In this document: piece by piece, positions 12,852 through 25,812 of the stretch
Layout: every line of letters starts with the position of its first letter
Position numbering within the stretch: the stretch's first letter is position 1
Assembly: GCF_045679555.1 (NCBI RefSeq)
Contig: NC_092090.1
Span: 34,816,309 to 34,880,308 of the forward strand
DNA length: 64,000 nucleotides
Origin: Salvelinus alpinus
Taxonomy: Eukaryota > Chordata > Actinopteri > Salmoniformes > Salmonidae
Reading direction: 5' to 3'
Notes under the pieces: generated by a model
What the model saw: the letters and a program-made list of their open reading frames with translations, nothing else
Told to the model about the DNA's origin: nothing
The model's database searches: none
Position numbers and translations under genes: made by a program

Positions 12852-14625
12852 GGCTCTGTGTCCTTGTTCCTTCTCTGTGAAGGAGACAAGTCTTACAGAA
12901 TATATTAGGCAGGTGGAGGAACAGCAACTGCACCTGCATGTACAGCATGTGTTTGCAGACAGCACCTACCTGACTGTGTCACTGTGGGATGTTACATATA
13001 GGTGGATGTTCTGCATGTTGAGTAGACCCATTCAATGACCCTAACCTATTCCATCCTCCATCCTCCAACCTCTTCCATTCTTTCAAGCAAACACCGGAAC
13101 AATGTAAATAAGTTACGTTGTATTGATCTGGTTAGCATGCTAGTACCTGTATGAAATATAAGCAGTGTAAAAGCGTATCAGCTAGAAAAAAAGGGTAAAC
13201 AGTTGATTTAGTTGAGCGAATTGAAGGTTTTTGTCATTCAGTGGCCAGTTCTCCTAATAGTTTTAACTATCTTATCCTCCAGAGTCAGCATTTCTACCCA
13301 GGCAGGCACACCCAGCCATTACCAACAGGTCAGCAGGTTGCTGTTTTACAATCAATTTTGGACCATGGAGAGTTGGATGTTCTGCAGCAAAGTGTTTCCC
13401 AAAGTGACTGTTACCATTATATTGCAAGGAGGGCAATCAATTTTATCATCCTCCTGACTACAGGGAGATGGTGGCTCTGAAAGTTATAACTGAGAGGTAG
13501 CTTCCTGCTTTTCCCCCTGTGTGCCGTGCAACTACCTCCCGTTGTCCCCACACAGATCTCCATTACGGATCCACGCCCCTTGACTGCTTCGGTCTCATTA
13601 CGAGCCACTCCAGACAGCCATCAAATCTTCAGGTCCGTGGCCCATACTAACCCCAATATGCCTTATCTGACTCCTGCTCTTCTGGCTTCTGGTGGGGAAA
13701 TGGAAATGTCATTATCCTCACAGGCTGCTCTGAGAGATTGTTATTGCGTCATGTCACACAACAAAGTGGGACAAGGGGAAGATATGAACAGAACAGAGGC
13801 TCAGCTTCCACAGGGATAATAGATGCAGAGAATGACATACAGTATGAATTAAACACAAAACGTTACATTTCCCCATTATAACAAGACAGGTGATGCAGTA
13901 TTTCTGAGGACTGACCAATATCAAATAGAAGCAGGGCATACAAAGGACTTTCATGGCATTGATTCAGTCCAGTGGAATAATGGCCAACCCAATGGATAAC
14001 GAGTGATGTAATGCATGCTTTGACAGGGCCTATCAATAATGATATATATTCATCACAGCCTTCTGTACCCTTTCCTTTTTTTATTAAGTCCTTCCTTTTT
14101 TATTAGCAATCTCGTGAATGTGACTCTTTGAAATTGGCAATTGACTAAACAGTCAGGGCATCAGGTTTTTCATCTGGCGTAAAAGCCCATTTAGAACATA
14201 TAAATCAGCTTGCATGCATGATGTCATAAGCAACATCAGAGGACAGCGTCACTCATCTTCAAGTGCAGTGTAATTAGCTCTGCCTACGTATTCTCAGATT
14301 AATAAAGTAGCAATTATCTGGGGTTCGATAATCTGACACCCTTGTTAAATGACATGTATGGGTATGCTTCCTTCTGTCTCCTTTAATTACTGGGCCGCAA
14401 AGTCATCTCACCATCCCAAAGACAGAGCAGGTCCCTCTCCATCTTCCTCTGCTGCTCTACTCTATAGGCCTGTCTCCCGCTCCTCTCTCCTCTCTCACTG
14501 CCTACCTGAGGGAGGACACATAGCAGTGGTCACTCCTTTGCACCAGGAGGGGGAGAGCTTTCTGTTCCACACATTCCCACACACACACCGGCACATGCCC
14601 ACACACACACATGCCCACACACACA

Positions 14626-14662
<37 letters not shown>

Positions 14663-15454
14663 AACACTGGGAGATTGGTCTACACAACACAAACAGTTTC
14701 CTTTTCTCACCCTCTCACAAAGGCATACATGATACACGCCATGTAACTTGCATGCACATACACTCACTTCTCACATGAAGAACCCATGTTTGTTGTTAGC
14801 GTGTGAGGCCAGGCCACACAAACAACTACTAATAGATATTTTCACACACACTCCCACCCATTTTCCTGTGCGTGCAGCCGGCGCTGGTGGGGCTGTGTCC
14901 AGTCATCACTCTTTGAGCCCTGTGTTTGGAATATCAGAGCTGCCCATCGTCTCGTCAGTGTGTGTGTGTGTGTGTCCCATGGCCCTTATTTATTCAAAAT
15001 CCTTTCTCTCCACTGAACACACACACTCCACAGACCCAATGATGCAAACTGACACCTGAAATATTGCTGATTGAAAGGTCTGATGATGCTTCATTCTATT
15101 TGACAACAAATCAATGTTTTCTTTTTTCCTCCCATACTCCACAATGTAAACTCAAACAAAATGTCTCTCTGAAAGAGACCTGCTCGAGGTATTTAAAGAT
15201 CAATCATAAAACGCCCTCCAGCTTCCCATTACAGAGAAGATCATTTATGACTGACAAGATAGTGCATATTGCTAGTTTGTCTGTTTGATGCTCAGTAAAT
15301 TGAACATGAAAACCTGAGTGATGCCCAGAATGAGTCTGTTTTAATTTTGTTCAATTCTTTCTAGTAGTATTACTTTAGTGCCTTGTGGCAAACAGGATGC
15401 AAGTTTTAGAATAGTTTAGTTCTGTACAGGCTTCCTTCTTTTCACTCTGTCAGG
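12852..15454. other. Non-coding sequence with CA/TA microsatellite
   Basis: No coding feature supported. An AT-rich stretch at about 13960-14345 contains several ATTA-type motifs and may be a conserved non-coding element, but conservation was not tested. Confidence 0.45.
14566..14657. repeat. Compound (CACA)n-(TA)n microsatellite
   Basis: Imperfect CACACA tracts at 14572-14631 followed by about 12 perfect AT units at 14632-14656. Confidence 0.92.
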
Positions 15455-16183
15455 TAGGTTGGTATTGTGGAGTGACTACAATGTTGTTGATCCATCCTCA
15501 GTTTTCCACCTATCACAGCCATTAAACTCTAACTGTTTTAAAATCACCATTGGCCTCATGGTGAAATCCCTGAGTGGTTTCCTTCCTCTCCGGCAACATG
15601 GTTACAACGGACGCCTGTATCTTTATTGTGACTGGGTGCATTGATACACCAACCAAAGTGTAATTAATACCTTCACCATGCTAAAAGGGATATTCAATGA
15701 CTGATTTTTGACATTTTTACCCATCTACCAATAGGTGCCCGTCTTTGCGAGGCATTGGAAAACCTCCCTGGTCTTTGTGGTTGAATCTGTGTTTGAAATT
15801 CACTGCTGGTCTGAGGGACCTTACACTTATCTGTATGTGTGGGGTACAGAGATGAGGTAGTCATTCAAAAATCATGTTAAACACTATTATAGCACACAGA
15901 TTGAGTCCATGCTACTTATTATGTGACTTGTTAAGACAATTTTTACTCCTGAACTTTAGGCTTGCCATAACAAAGGGGTTGAATACCTATTTGACTCAAG
16001 ACATTTCAGCTTTTCATTTTTATTTAATTTGTACAAATTTCATAAAACATTCCAATTTGACATTATGGGGTATTGTGTGTAGACCAGTGACAGAAATCTC
16101 AATTTAATTAATTTTAAATTCAGGCTGTAACACAACAAAATGTGGGAAAAGTCAAGGGGTATGAATACTTTCTGAAGGCCCTG
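15455..16183. mobile_element. Relic of a Tc1-type element, right end preserved
   Basis: It ends with GTCAAGGGGTATGAATACTT and TCTGAAGGCCCTG followed by TA. This is a Tc1-type terminal repeat related to those at 7858 and 33254 (AAGTCAAGGGGTCTGAATAC). The internal part lacks a transposase frame. The left boundary is approximate. Confidence 0.65.
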
Positions 16184-16185
16184 TA

Positions 16186-17756
16186 CCATCTACAAGTGAT
16201 GGGTGGGTTTCCCTACATGTACTGTACTATTTTCACTTAACACCCAAACAGTGACCCTCTTAACCTCAACCATCAGAGGACTGTCGAGGGAAAGTATTCT
16301 CCTAATAAGTGGGCCGATCCTACAAAGCCTCTCTGTCAATGGTGTGTCACTGTCATGCTAGGTGGTGTAATCCTCCTATCTCTACAGGCCAGATCACTGA
16401 ATTAATAGTAGTCTCTGAGCATTACACTGGAACCTCTTCCACAAATGAGGTTTAACAAAGTCCCCTCTGTAATTTTGTAAGCATTCCCCACTTCACCACT
16501 CTTCCCAGGCATAACTGCTGCCCACCGGAGGTGCCCCCTAGCCCCCATCGCTGCCACAGCGCATCCCAGGCCCACTCTGTACCCCACCCCCTGGAAATCA
16601 AATACACTTAATGGGGAGATGAAACAATATGGCTGTAATCGAATCTGGAGCAGGATACGTTTATCTCTGTTCACCGCTTATCCCCACATATCAGGTCTGA
16701 GAGAGAGGGAAGGGGTGCAGGATGGTGTAAGCATGGATAATAATCAGTGTCATCTAGATAGAGCTGCTTTCACTGTCTGTGCCTCCCACTACCATTCATT
16801 CCTGTGTGTGTGTGTGTCTGTCCCCCAGTCCACGCACGCACGCACACACACACACACACACACGGCCCGAATGGGTCATGACAGGAAATGGAGTGCATGG
16901 CCAGTGGATTAGGTTCTCTATGTGATGGAGAGAGAGGGAAAGCTGCATAGTAGAAGCTCATACTGTAGGTGCTCCACTCACAACAACCAAGCTCTACTTT
17001 CAGGGGGACATATGCTGCGTCCAGAGGGCAACCTCAAGGTGAAAGAGCTGACAGCTAACTGCATTAACGACACTGTGTATACAGTAAAGCCATGGCTGAA
17101 AACAACATCAGAGAGAAAGCCATATCCAGGATGGGATTACAGCACGTTTTAAAGAGAGTTACTACAGTACTTTACTATGTCTGCTAACTGGTTTCCTATA
17201 CCTCTGTTACACATGTTCAGCCAGTCACCTCTGTACATCTCTGTCTACACCAGTCATTCAGCATGGTGGTGTCAGTGGCACACTCTCCTCATCAGTGCAG
17301 CACATTAATACATTATCAATAAATAATGTGGAAATCCATTAGAACAGACTTTGCATATAGATAGCCTACTTAAGAAGGAACTGGTCATTAACACAAGCTG
17401 CGGGGGGGAGTGGCTCTCATTCTGCTCTTCCAACTTCTTGCCACGCCAAGAGGGAGGCCATGATGGCAGCGGGATGGTGGGCACACACACGTCTGAGGCA
17501 TGTTGTCCACACACCGCTCACGTCTCTCCACGACATAGAGAAGTCCTTGTTCCTCATAGGCAACAGTTGTGCAGGGCTTTGAGCACCAGATATCCAGCAG
17601 GCCTGCTCTGCTCTTGATGGAAAAGCAACTAGTTCCAGATGAATCATGGATGGAATGGTAGCAGTCAGAGTGGGCACGACCCAGGATGTGAGACATCAAC
17701 GACCAAGCCATAGTGGGCAACAAGCTGGATCTGTCAGGTGGTAATTTAAAAAAAAG
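16186..17756. other. Non-coding sequence with GT/CA inverted microsatellites
   Basis: Only microsatellites recognised. The antisense frames at 17388-17774 and 17417-17677 have no family resemblance. Confidence 0.45.
16803..16862. repeat. (GT)7 followed by (CA)n, hairpin-capable
   Basis: GTGTGTGTGTGTGT at 16804-16817 is followed 16 bp later by CACGCACGCACGCACACACA and more CA to 16862. The two halves are complementary. Confidence 0.9.
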
Positions 17757-17850
17757 ATGATGTTTTATTGTCACACATCGACAGGTTTTTCATCTTGTCG
17801 GCTCAGGTATTCAAACTAACGACCTTTTTGTTACGGGCCCAACGCTCTAA
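17757..17850 (-). mobile_element. tRNA-derived SINE fragment
   Basis: It matches the 5' half of an HpaI-like SINE (complement of AGCGTTGGGCC and box-B-like GGTCGTTAGTTTGAATACC). It is cut after AACGCTCTAA, where another SINE is inserted; HpaI-type copies elsewhere in the window continue CCACTAGGCTAC. Confidence 0.6.
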
Positions 17851-18003
17851 CATTTACATTTAAGTCATTTAGCAGACGCTCTTATCCAGAGCGACTTACA
17901 AATTGGAAAGTTCATACATATTCATCCTGGTCCCCCCGTGGGGAATGAACCACAACCCTGGCGTTGCAAGCGCCATGCTCTACCAACTGAGCCACACGGG
18001 ACC
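17851..18003 (-). mobile_element. AvaIII/V-SINE-type tRNA-derived SINE
   Basis: The minus strand starts GGTCCCGTGTGGCTCAGTTG, then TAGAGCATGGCGCTTGCAAC, with A and B box positions of a tRNA. It ends AGTCGCTCTGGATAAGAGCG then TCTGCTAAATGACTTAAATG, the V-SINE 3' tail. It is nested in the SINE fragment to its left. Confidence 0.82.
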
Positions 18004-18097
18004 AGACGCCCTGTCTGGTTCTGTCTGTTTGGATGTCAAAGATCAAACCACAGACTAACATAAACTGACATAGACCCAGTGGGTCCTGTGGTATAGA

Positions 18098-19612
18098 CAG
18101 TGACGATTTTTGCATGTACATCTTGGTGGGGGGAAAAAAACGTGGGATGCATGCCAGCAAAGCAACTACATCACACAACACTAAACAATACATGAATTGC
18201 ACTATAATGGTGACAAACGGTGCCCACAAACTGTTAGGGTCTACATAAGTCCCAACAGCAGTCCCAACACCTTATCTGTCACACCCTGATCTGTTTCACC
18301 TGTCCTTGTTATTGTCTCCACCCCCTCCAGGTGTTGCTTGTTTTCCCCAGTGTATTTATCCCTGTGTTTCCTGTCTCTCTGTGCCAGTTCGTCTTGTATG
18401 TTCCAAGTCAACCAGCGTTTTTCCCCGTTCTCCTGCCTTTTCTCCCGGTTTTGACCCTTGCCTGTTTCTGGACTCTGTGCCCGCCTGCCTGACCATTCTG
18501 CCTGCCTTGACCTCGAGCCTGTCTGCCACTCTGTACCTCCTGGACTCTGAACTGGTTTTGACCATTTGCCTGTCCACGACCATTCTCTTGCCTACTCCTT
18601 TTTGGATTATTAAACATCTTAGACTCCAACCATCTGCCTCCGGTGTCTGCATCTGGGTCTCGCCTTGTGAAATGATATTACCACTGCTACACCTGGCTAT
18701 CAGCGAAGCCTTGTCTGGCAGCGAAACAGTTCATTCAGCCTCAGTTACTGCCTTAAAAAAAACATAGCTGATATGGCTGACTTGCTTAAACAAATGTGGT
18801 TTCTACTGACAATTGAGATTTACAAACTATGGCATAATGGGACGACAATCAGATAGGAGGCAATCTGTAATTTTGATAAAGACATTAATGAGCGAGCTAG
18901 GACGGACGTAGTCAATATAACTATTTGTTCAGCACCTTTGAAATGTACAGCGACAGAATTCAGAACATGGGCCGTTCTTAGTGTTCTCCCTGTACACCAA
19001 GTCAGAACTGTAGGATAAATAAAGGGGGCATATAAGCAGACAATGAAAGCTCTTACAATATTCAATGATTACATTTCTCAAAAACAGTTTATAGGCTACA
19101 TGTGCGTCAGAACAGTAGGCGAAATTAAGAGGGGAAAATATACCAAATTACGAGGGTGAGGCACATGGGCTACTAACAGCTTACTACACAACATACGCTT
19201 AGTATTACTTTCTTAGCTACAGTATACATATCTCCCTGGCATATTACATAATTTATCCAGCAGCATAGAATACATTTTTGGACTCACCTTGTTGTGCTGT
19301 GCTCACTTGAACAGGAAGGTAGCGCGGCAGTCTTTCGTGGGCAAATTTTGTCATCAAAGTCTGGCATTCTCTGGATTTATGGTGCTTTCAAGACAACTGG
19401 GAACTCTGGGGAAAAAAGGGTCAAATCATGATGATGTCAGTGATCTTCAGGTCGTAGTTCTAGAAAGAGGGCCGAATTCCCGATTTACAATTCCGAGTTG
19501 GATGAAAGTTCAAAATGTATTTTCCCAGTCGAAGCTCGTTTTTCCCGAGTTCTTGAACTCACAGTTAGCCACTGATTCCTTCCAAACCACTCATTGTTGA
19601 ATTTACGATTTC
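18098..19612. mobile_element. Degenerate hAT-type repeat interrupted by an LTR
   Basis: It begins CAGTGACGATTTTTGCATG, a hAT-like CAGTG end of a salmonid repeat, and runs with no credible transposase frame until the next CAGTGG terminus at 19613. The right terminus is not visible, so it is probably truncated. Identity rests on remembered consensus. Confidence 0.5.
18277..18670 (+). mobile_element. Gypsy-type solo LTR
   Basis: It starts TGTCACACCCTGATCTG, is C/T-rich, and has a late polyadenylation-type TATTAAACATC followed by CATCTGGGTCTCGCCTTGTG, as in teleost Gypsy LTRs. No internal gag-pol is present. The open frame 18306-18767 lies inside it and is not a gene. The right boundary is approximate. 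Confidence 0.65.
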
Positions 19613-20758
19613 CAGTGGTGTAAAGTACTTAAGTAAAAATACTTTAAAGTACTCCTTAAGTCATTTTCTGGGGTATCTGTACTTTACTTTACTATTTATA
19701 TTGTTGACTTTTACTTCGCTACATTACTAAAGAATATATTATACTTTTTACACCATACATTTTCCCTGACAACCAAAAGTACTCATATTTTGAATGCTTA
19801 GCAGGACAGGAAAATTATCAGATTCACACACTTATCAAGAGAACACGTGGTCATCCCTACTGCCTCTCGTCTGGCGGACTCACTAAACACAAATGCATCT
19901 TCTGTTAATAATGTCTGAGTGTTGGAGTGTGCCCCTGGCTATCTGTAATAATGTCTGAGTGTTGGAGTGTGCCCCTGGCTATCTGTAATAATGTCTGAGT
20001 GTTGGAGTGTGCCCCTGGCTATCTGTAATAATGTCTGAGTGTTGGAGTGTGCCCCTGGCTATCTGTAATAATGTCTGAGTGTTGGAGTGTGCCCCTGGCT
20101 ATCTGTAATAATGTCTGAGTGTTGGAGTGTGCCCCTGGCTATCTGTAATAATGTCTGAGTGTTGGAGTGTGCCCCTGGCTATCTGTAATAATGTCTGAGT
20201 GTTGGAGTGTGCCCCTGGCTATCTGTAATAATGTCTGAGTGTTGGAGTGTGCCCCTGGCTATCTGTAATAATGTCTGAGTGTTGGAGTGTGCCCCTGGCT
20301 ATCTGTAATAATGTCTGAGTGTTGGAGTGTGCCCCTGGCTATCTGTAATAATGTCTGAGTGTTGGAGTGTGCCCCTGGCTATCTGTAATAATGTCTGAGT
20401 GTTGGAGTGTGCCCCTGGCTATCTGTAATAATGTCTGAGTGTTGGAGTGTGCCCCTGGCTATCTGTAATAATGTCTGAGTGTTGGAGTGTGCCCCTGGCT
20501 ATCTGTAATAATGTCTGAGTGTTGGAGTGTGCCCCTGGCTATCTGTACATTTTGAAACGGTGCCGTCTGCTTTGCTTAACGTAAGACATTTTAAATCATT
20601 TTTACTTTTGATACTTAAGTATATTTTAGCAATATTTTAGCAATTTTAGCATTTACTTTTGATACTTACGTATATTTAAAACCAAATACTTTTAGAATTT
20701 TACTCAGGTAGTAATTTACTGGCTGACTTTCACTTTACTTGAGTAACTTTCTATTAAG
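19613..20758. mobile_element. Non-autonomous hAT-type element with internal minisatellite
   Basis: It starts CAGTGGTGTAAAGTACTTAA and contains TACTTTGAT/ACTTAAGTA-rich ends (TTGATACTTAAGTATATTTT at about 20609). The right end stops at TTTCTATTAAG without the expected CACTG terminus. The middle is expanded into a 40-bp tandem array. Confidence 0.65.
19907..20546. repeat. Perfect 40-bp minisatellite, 16 copies
   Basis: The unit begins AATAATGTCTGAGTGTTGGA and ends TGTGCCCCTGGCTATCTGT. It spans exactly 640 bp = 16 x 40, with all copies identical by eye. It arose from a unit within the surrounding hAT-type element. Confidence 0.97.
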
Positions 20759-21325
20759 TGGGATGCTACAGCAGTTCGGAAACTGTATGAATGAGTGAGC
20801 CAGCAACATCCATTCAATGCCTGCTACTGGCCATTATTTACTGCTTAACTCACAAAGTATCAAACTCTACGAACCAAGGGCATCCCTGCCATCTTATAAA
20901 ACCCGTCCTCCCCCATTGTTGTGAAATGGGACAATCTATGGTTTCCAATGCATTGGGCTGATGGATCTGCATGAGTTCCACCCTGCTGAAGGGAGAGGGG
21001 ATGGCAGGAGCCTGATGGATGACACAGTAACGCACATGATGTTAGATTTATCCTATATTTAATGACCCGCTCATAGTGATTCGTATAATTAGCTGAGTGC
21101 AGGCTAATTCCTGCCTCTGCCGTCCGAGGATTGGCAGTTCATCTGTCTTCCGACAGAGCCCTGTGGGTGCTGAGGTGATTTAGTGTCAGAGCTGGCCTCT
21201 CCTCTCTCTCGTCTGCCTGCCTGCCTGTTTGGACACAAAGCAAAGTGCTCTCATAGGTAGATACAGCGTTTAGCCTCATCTATACCTCAGAACGCAGTGG
21301 ATCACTGAGAACCTGTATCTATACC
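20759..21325. other. Non-coding sequence
   Basis: No gene or repeat recognised. A stretch with TAATTAGCTGAGTGCAGGC at 21088-21106 could be a regulatory element, not tested. Confidence 0.4.
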
Positions 21326-21960
21326 CAGTGGCGACCAGTCATTTAGGGCATTGAGCCCCACATTTTTTTGGGCATGCCTGTTTTGTATGTTATTTTGGCA
21401 TTAATACGTGTCACATATCAGTTTGCAAACAATGTAAAAAAATATATAATTGAGTTAATAAAGCTGCATACAAACATGGTCTCTTTTTTGTTTTCTTGAG
21501 TAAGGTCACTCCAAAATGCAGGTGTTTTAGCCTAGCTCAGTGCTTTCTGTGGTAGTGGGGCAAGCCAGCAGAAAATACGGAACATTTCACCGTGATTGGC
21601 TCAGTGTTCTGTCATTCATGGGGACACTACGTCACCGCCAAGTCTACGGGGAGACTTCGAAAATTCTAGCCCCTTGGGTGCTGCCATAGAATTACATTAG
21701 AAGTGCCCATCCAAGAAGGCTCAAGGTCATTGGCCACAGATAACAATGTCAAATCACGTTATATCTACAGTAGCTTTGATTGGATTGATCATGTCAACAT
21801 CATACTTTCAAAATCTTAGCTAGCAGTCATCATGAATCAAGTCAACAATTTACTGGCAAATACTTTTTAATCCTTGTCAAGAGAAATAATGATGAGAAAT
21901 TATAGATAAAACGTATCGGTGCCCATCGGCCATTGGACAAGTTGTAAATCGCCAACAATA
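21326..21960. mobile_element. hAT-type repeat, left part only
   Basis: It starts CAGTGGCGACCAGTCATTTA and matches a remembered salmonid repeat with GGGCATGCCTGTTTTG. No transposase frame or right terminus. The end coordinate is approximate. Confidence 0.5.
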
Positions 21961-24900
21961 GCATGGTATTATTTCACTGTAATAGATACTGTAAATTGGA
22001 CAGTGCAGTTAGATATGTCTATGTCCTTGAAAATGCTCCTGTTACTTACAACCTCATGCTAATCACATTAGCTTACGTTAGCTCAACCGTCCCGTGGAGG
22101 GGACACCAATCCCGTAGAGTTAAGAAGGCCCTCCACCTCTCCTCTCACAATGGGGGCCATCCAGGGACGCGAGCTAGGCAGCCATCCATCCTAAAAGCAG
22201 TCACTCTCCATCCTCTCTCCTTCCTTCTCCTCAGAAAGAAAGGCTGCACTGCACATCCTCACCATCACCACATCTACCATAACCTTTGCTCCATCCTCTC
22301 CCAAAGACAGCTGTTGGAGTTGTTACTTGTTGAGTGATATTTTGGAAGTGGCTTTTGGAATGTCTTGTTGATTGAAGTTGCAAAGTTGTGCAATGGTGGA
22401 GGCATTCTAATGGCTGAATTGTTGAATGAACACACACACATATTGTACTGGATAACGAGTGAGAACGTGTGTCACTGTTAGAGCACCTTGAATTTGCTTG
22501 CCGTTACTCAACTGTGCTATTTTCACACCTTGACATCTGACAAAAAATGCATCTTCACCAGCAGCCTTGCATGGCCTTAAGGGAAAAGCGACAGGAGAAA
22601 AGTCATGCATGTCAGAGCCATAGATGGATGATATATGACTCTGACGCATGTGTGCCTGATCCTCACGATACCATCTGTCAGCCATGACACATTTTCAAGT
22701 CACTGGGCTGTCGAATCCGCCTACAAGTCATGCTATCAAAGAGATGGCGAAATCATCCAAGGCAGTCCGGTAACATGTGCAATAGAGTAGACGCGTTAGC
22801 TTTACGCCACAGGGACCTTTATTTAAAGTTCTATGCATCCTGTGGTGAATGTATCACAGACGCTGAAGAGATTTGTGGTGAGACACATTGCATGGCTTAT
22901 TTTGCAATGTGTCATCTATTATACAGTTATATGCCATCTTATCTTAATAATTGGTGTCCCCGGTTACTCTATTTTCAGGATTCTACTTCCAGTAGGTGGT
23001 GGATGTAATGGGATGAATAGATAGAACCATACATACCCCTTGGTGTTAAAACCAGCAGGCTTCTGAGCATTAGCATCCCTAACAAGCCACTGTTTCCATG
23101 ACAACCCAGTTAGCTAATGTCAAAGAGATGCACTCGACAGCTGGAGATTTTAATGGGATTGTTCTTGTTCGAGGAGCGATGCTCTATCGACTGCTTTCAC
23201 CAGTGAAGGAGGACCCCCTTTGTGAGCCGAAATGAACTCTTGAGTTTGATGACTGACTCCTGGCTCTAGGAAGTTGGCCCAGCCTCATCTCCTTTTATCT
23301 CGCCCAAGGCTTCAAAGCACGTCTATTTAGGGGCATAATTCATATGTATTTGAAAATGAAGTGTCTCCGCTGGGTTGTCGGAGAAACAATCTAATGGGAA
23401 CATATTTCATGCTTAACTAACACAGCCTGGAGAATCTCCATCTAATTGGGGTGCAGGAGGAAACACAAGGTAATGTATGTCTTCTCTCTGTGTTGTGGGC
23501 ATATTGCATTACCAGTCACTGAAAACACAATAATGTTGGATATGGAAAATACTAAGAATGTCTTATGTGTCTACAGTCTGTACAATAACAAATGGTACAG
23601 CATAAACGTTCAGCATATCGGTCTCCCGCTCTAGCATTCTAGCTGTGAGAAATGATAACAGGCTTAATTGAAAGACTGTCTAACTGCTTTTTCTGCCAGC
23701 CAGTGTGACGGAATGGGAGGAATAGAATGGGGCCTTTATCTGCAGGTAACAGAGGTTGTCCGACATTCTGTAATACAACATGTATCCTCCTCAGGAAGTT
23801 CCTGCAGACACTGTCAAGATGCTTATCACAGGCAACCTGCTGATGGCACACAGGCTTATCTCTCCAGAGTGCTGTTACCCTCTGGCTTCAGCCAGACAGA
23901 CAATGATCCTTTAAAAAAAGAATCTCACTGCGGAGAGGAGAGAGAGTAAGAAAGATAACTTTGCTTTGTTTTACCTTGTCCTTTCCTTTACGGTGCTGTA
24001 TCTCTGGGTGTCCAATGCACATATGACATTCATCCCTGGTCAACAGTTATGTGACATAGCCTTGTGTCCATACTGTAACACTTATAACACATTTATGATT
24101 CTAGTTATTTTATTATATTACTTCTTACATATAAAAAAACTGTATCTGAAAATAAATGGTGGTTTCTAGATAATATGATCCAGGAAATCCAGGCTGTTCA
24201 GTAGTTAGTATTCATTGCAAATAAACACCTTTGTGCCAGTTACACCTGTCTCATGTGTCACAACACTCATTACTTCCTGTCCAAAATGTCTGTCTTCCTC
24301 TTTTCACTGTAATCCACTAATTTAAATATCATTCATCTTTGTACATGATGGAGAATACCGCAGTCCTCTTTTTTTATACCCTTTTCCCTCTGGTGGTGTG
24401 ACAGAGGCAATTTAACCAATATAGCCATCCCATTCATCAGCCCTGGAAGTGCACCTCACCTCAGGCAATCGGCCAGCAGACATGAACATCTCTCCTGCTC
24501 CTCATCTCTCTCCTGCTGCTTCTCAAAATAGAGGAAGAAAAAGACCCTATGGGCTCCATCTACCCCCACCAACCCTCCAACCTCAACCTGCTTCCTCCTC
24601 CTCCTCCAATGTTGCCTCCACCTGATAGAGCCATAAAGCAGCCCAGGGTCCAGATGCTGTCCTTCATTAGGGAAACACAGGGAGGGTGCTCCCTTAGGAC
24701 CAGGCTGCTGGCTGGCTGAGACCTGAGGCCAGACCACTCTTAAATGGGAGGAGAGGATCCAGATCACTCCACATTCTGAGTGTCCCTCAATTTACTTCTT
24801 CAAAAACTCTCTCATCATCACCTAACATGGATAGAAAAGTTAATAAAATAAGACAAAAACAACATTAAATAACTGTTCCTTAGAAAAAATTGCACACAAT

Positions 24901-25119
24901 TCTTGTGTAATTTGGAAGGAAAGAAGATTTTTGTTACTACTTGTCTCTTACAAATTATCACAAGGCGCTTTGTGTGAGAGAAGAGACAGTATCTCCAGTT
25001 AAAATCTATGTCAGGACAATAAGTCAGTTCCATCACTCTGCTCTGTAGTTTAGGCACATTAAGAATCACAATACGATAGATGGTCTGTTTCAGTGAGATC
25101 ATTGCTTTCCTCATTGATC
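21961..25119. other. Non-coding sequence without recognised gene
   Basis: No homology seen. The region 23270-23470 is unique-looking and AT-balanced and could be conserved non-coding DNA; this is a guess. Open frames at 24456-24767 and 22407-22685 lack family features. Confidence 0.4.
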
Positions 25120-25812
25120 TGCTAGTGCATGTATTCCCAGGGGTACGCGCAATACCGTCGGGGATACGCCAAATAAAAATGTGATTCACATTTAAAAAAT
25201 AAAAAATAAAAGTATAAAATAAATAAAATAAAACAAAATTTCAAAACAAAAAAATATTTTTCAATGGGGCTACATTTGGGTGAGAATTTTTTCCTCGCAT
25301 GAGTAGCCTCGTTTCACTGCCAAAAATAAAATTAAACCATCTAGTGTTCAGCGAAATAACAACACAATGTCAAATACAGGTAGCCGAGTCAAATAATTAA
25401 CATCCAATCACATTAACCGTTACTCTCTCACAGGAAACCTTCACTTTTGCGCAGACATTTAGAAACGAAACATGACAATTTGAAAAATAAGCCACAGGAG
25501 TTTTTTGAGCGAGAAAAAATATGACTTTCGAGTAGTAAGACATGTATAAAAGCAACAGATACCATTAATAAAAAGGGTCTAGAAGTGTCTTATATGGTGA
25601 GCTACCGAGTGGCTAGGACAGGCAAGCCCCATACTATTGTGAAGGACTTAATTCTTCCTGCTGCCGCGGATATGGCTGGGACAATGCAGGGGGAAAAGGC
25701 CAAAAAAACTATACAGACAATGACTTCATCAAACAACACTGTTTCACAACACATCAGTGACATGGCAGATGTTTTGAAACAATTACTGCTTCGCATACAA
25801 GCCAGTGAATTA

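Noticed and set aside
17851..18003. Possible tRNA gene on the minus strand
   Set aside because: The tRNA-like head is followed by a V-SINE body and tail, so it is a SINE. The same applies to the tRNA-like heads at 41855-42050, 44333-44551 and 53492-53692.
18306..18767. 153-residue open frame
   Set aside because: It lies in the C/T-rich solo LTR and has an equally long antisense frame.
19907..20546. Possible CRISPR-like array because of regular repeats
   Set aside because: Units are contiguous and identical with no spacers, and the DNA is vertebrate; it is a minisatellite.
24456..24767. 103-residue minus-strand open frame
   Set aside because: No domain, low-complexity Arg/Glu content, no splice or homology support.
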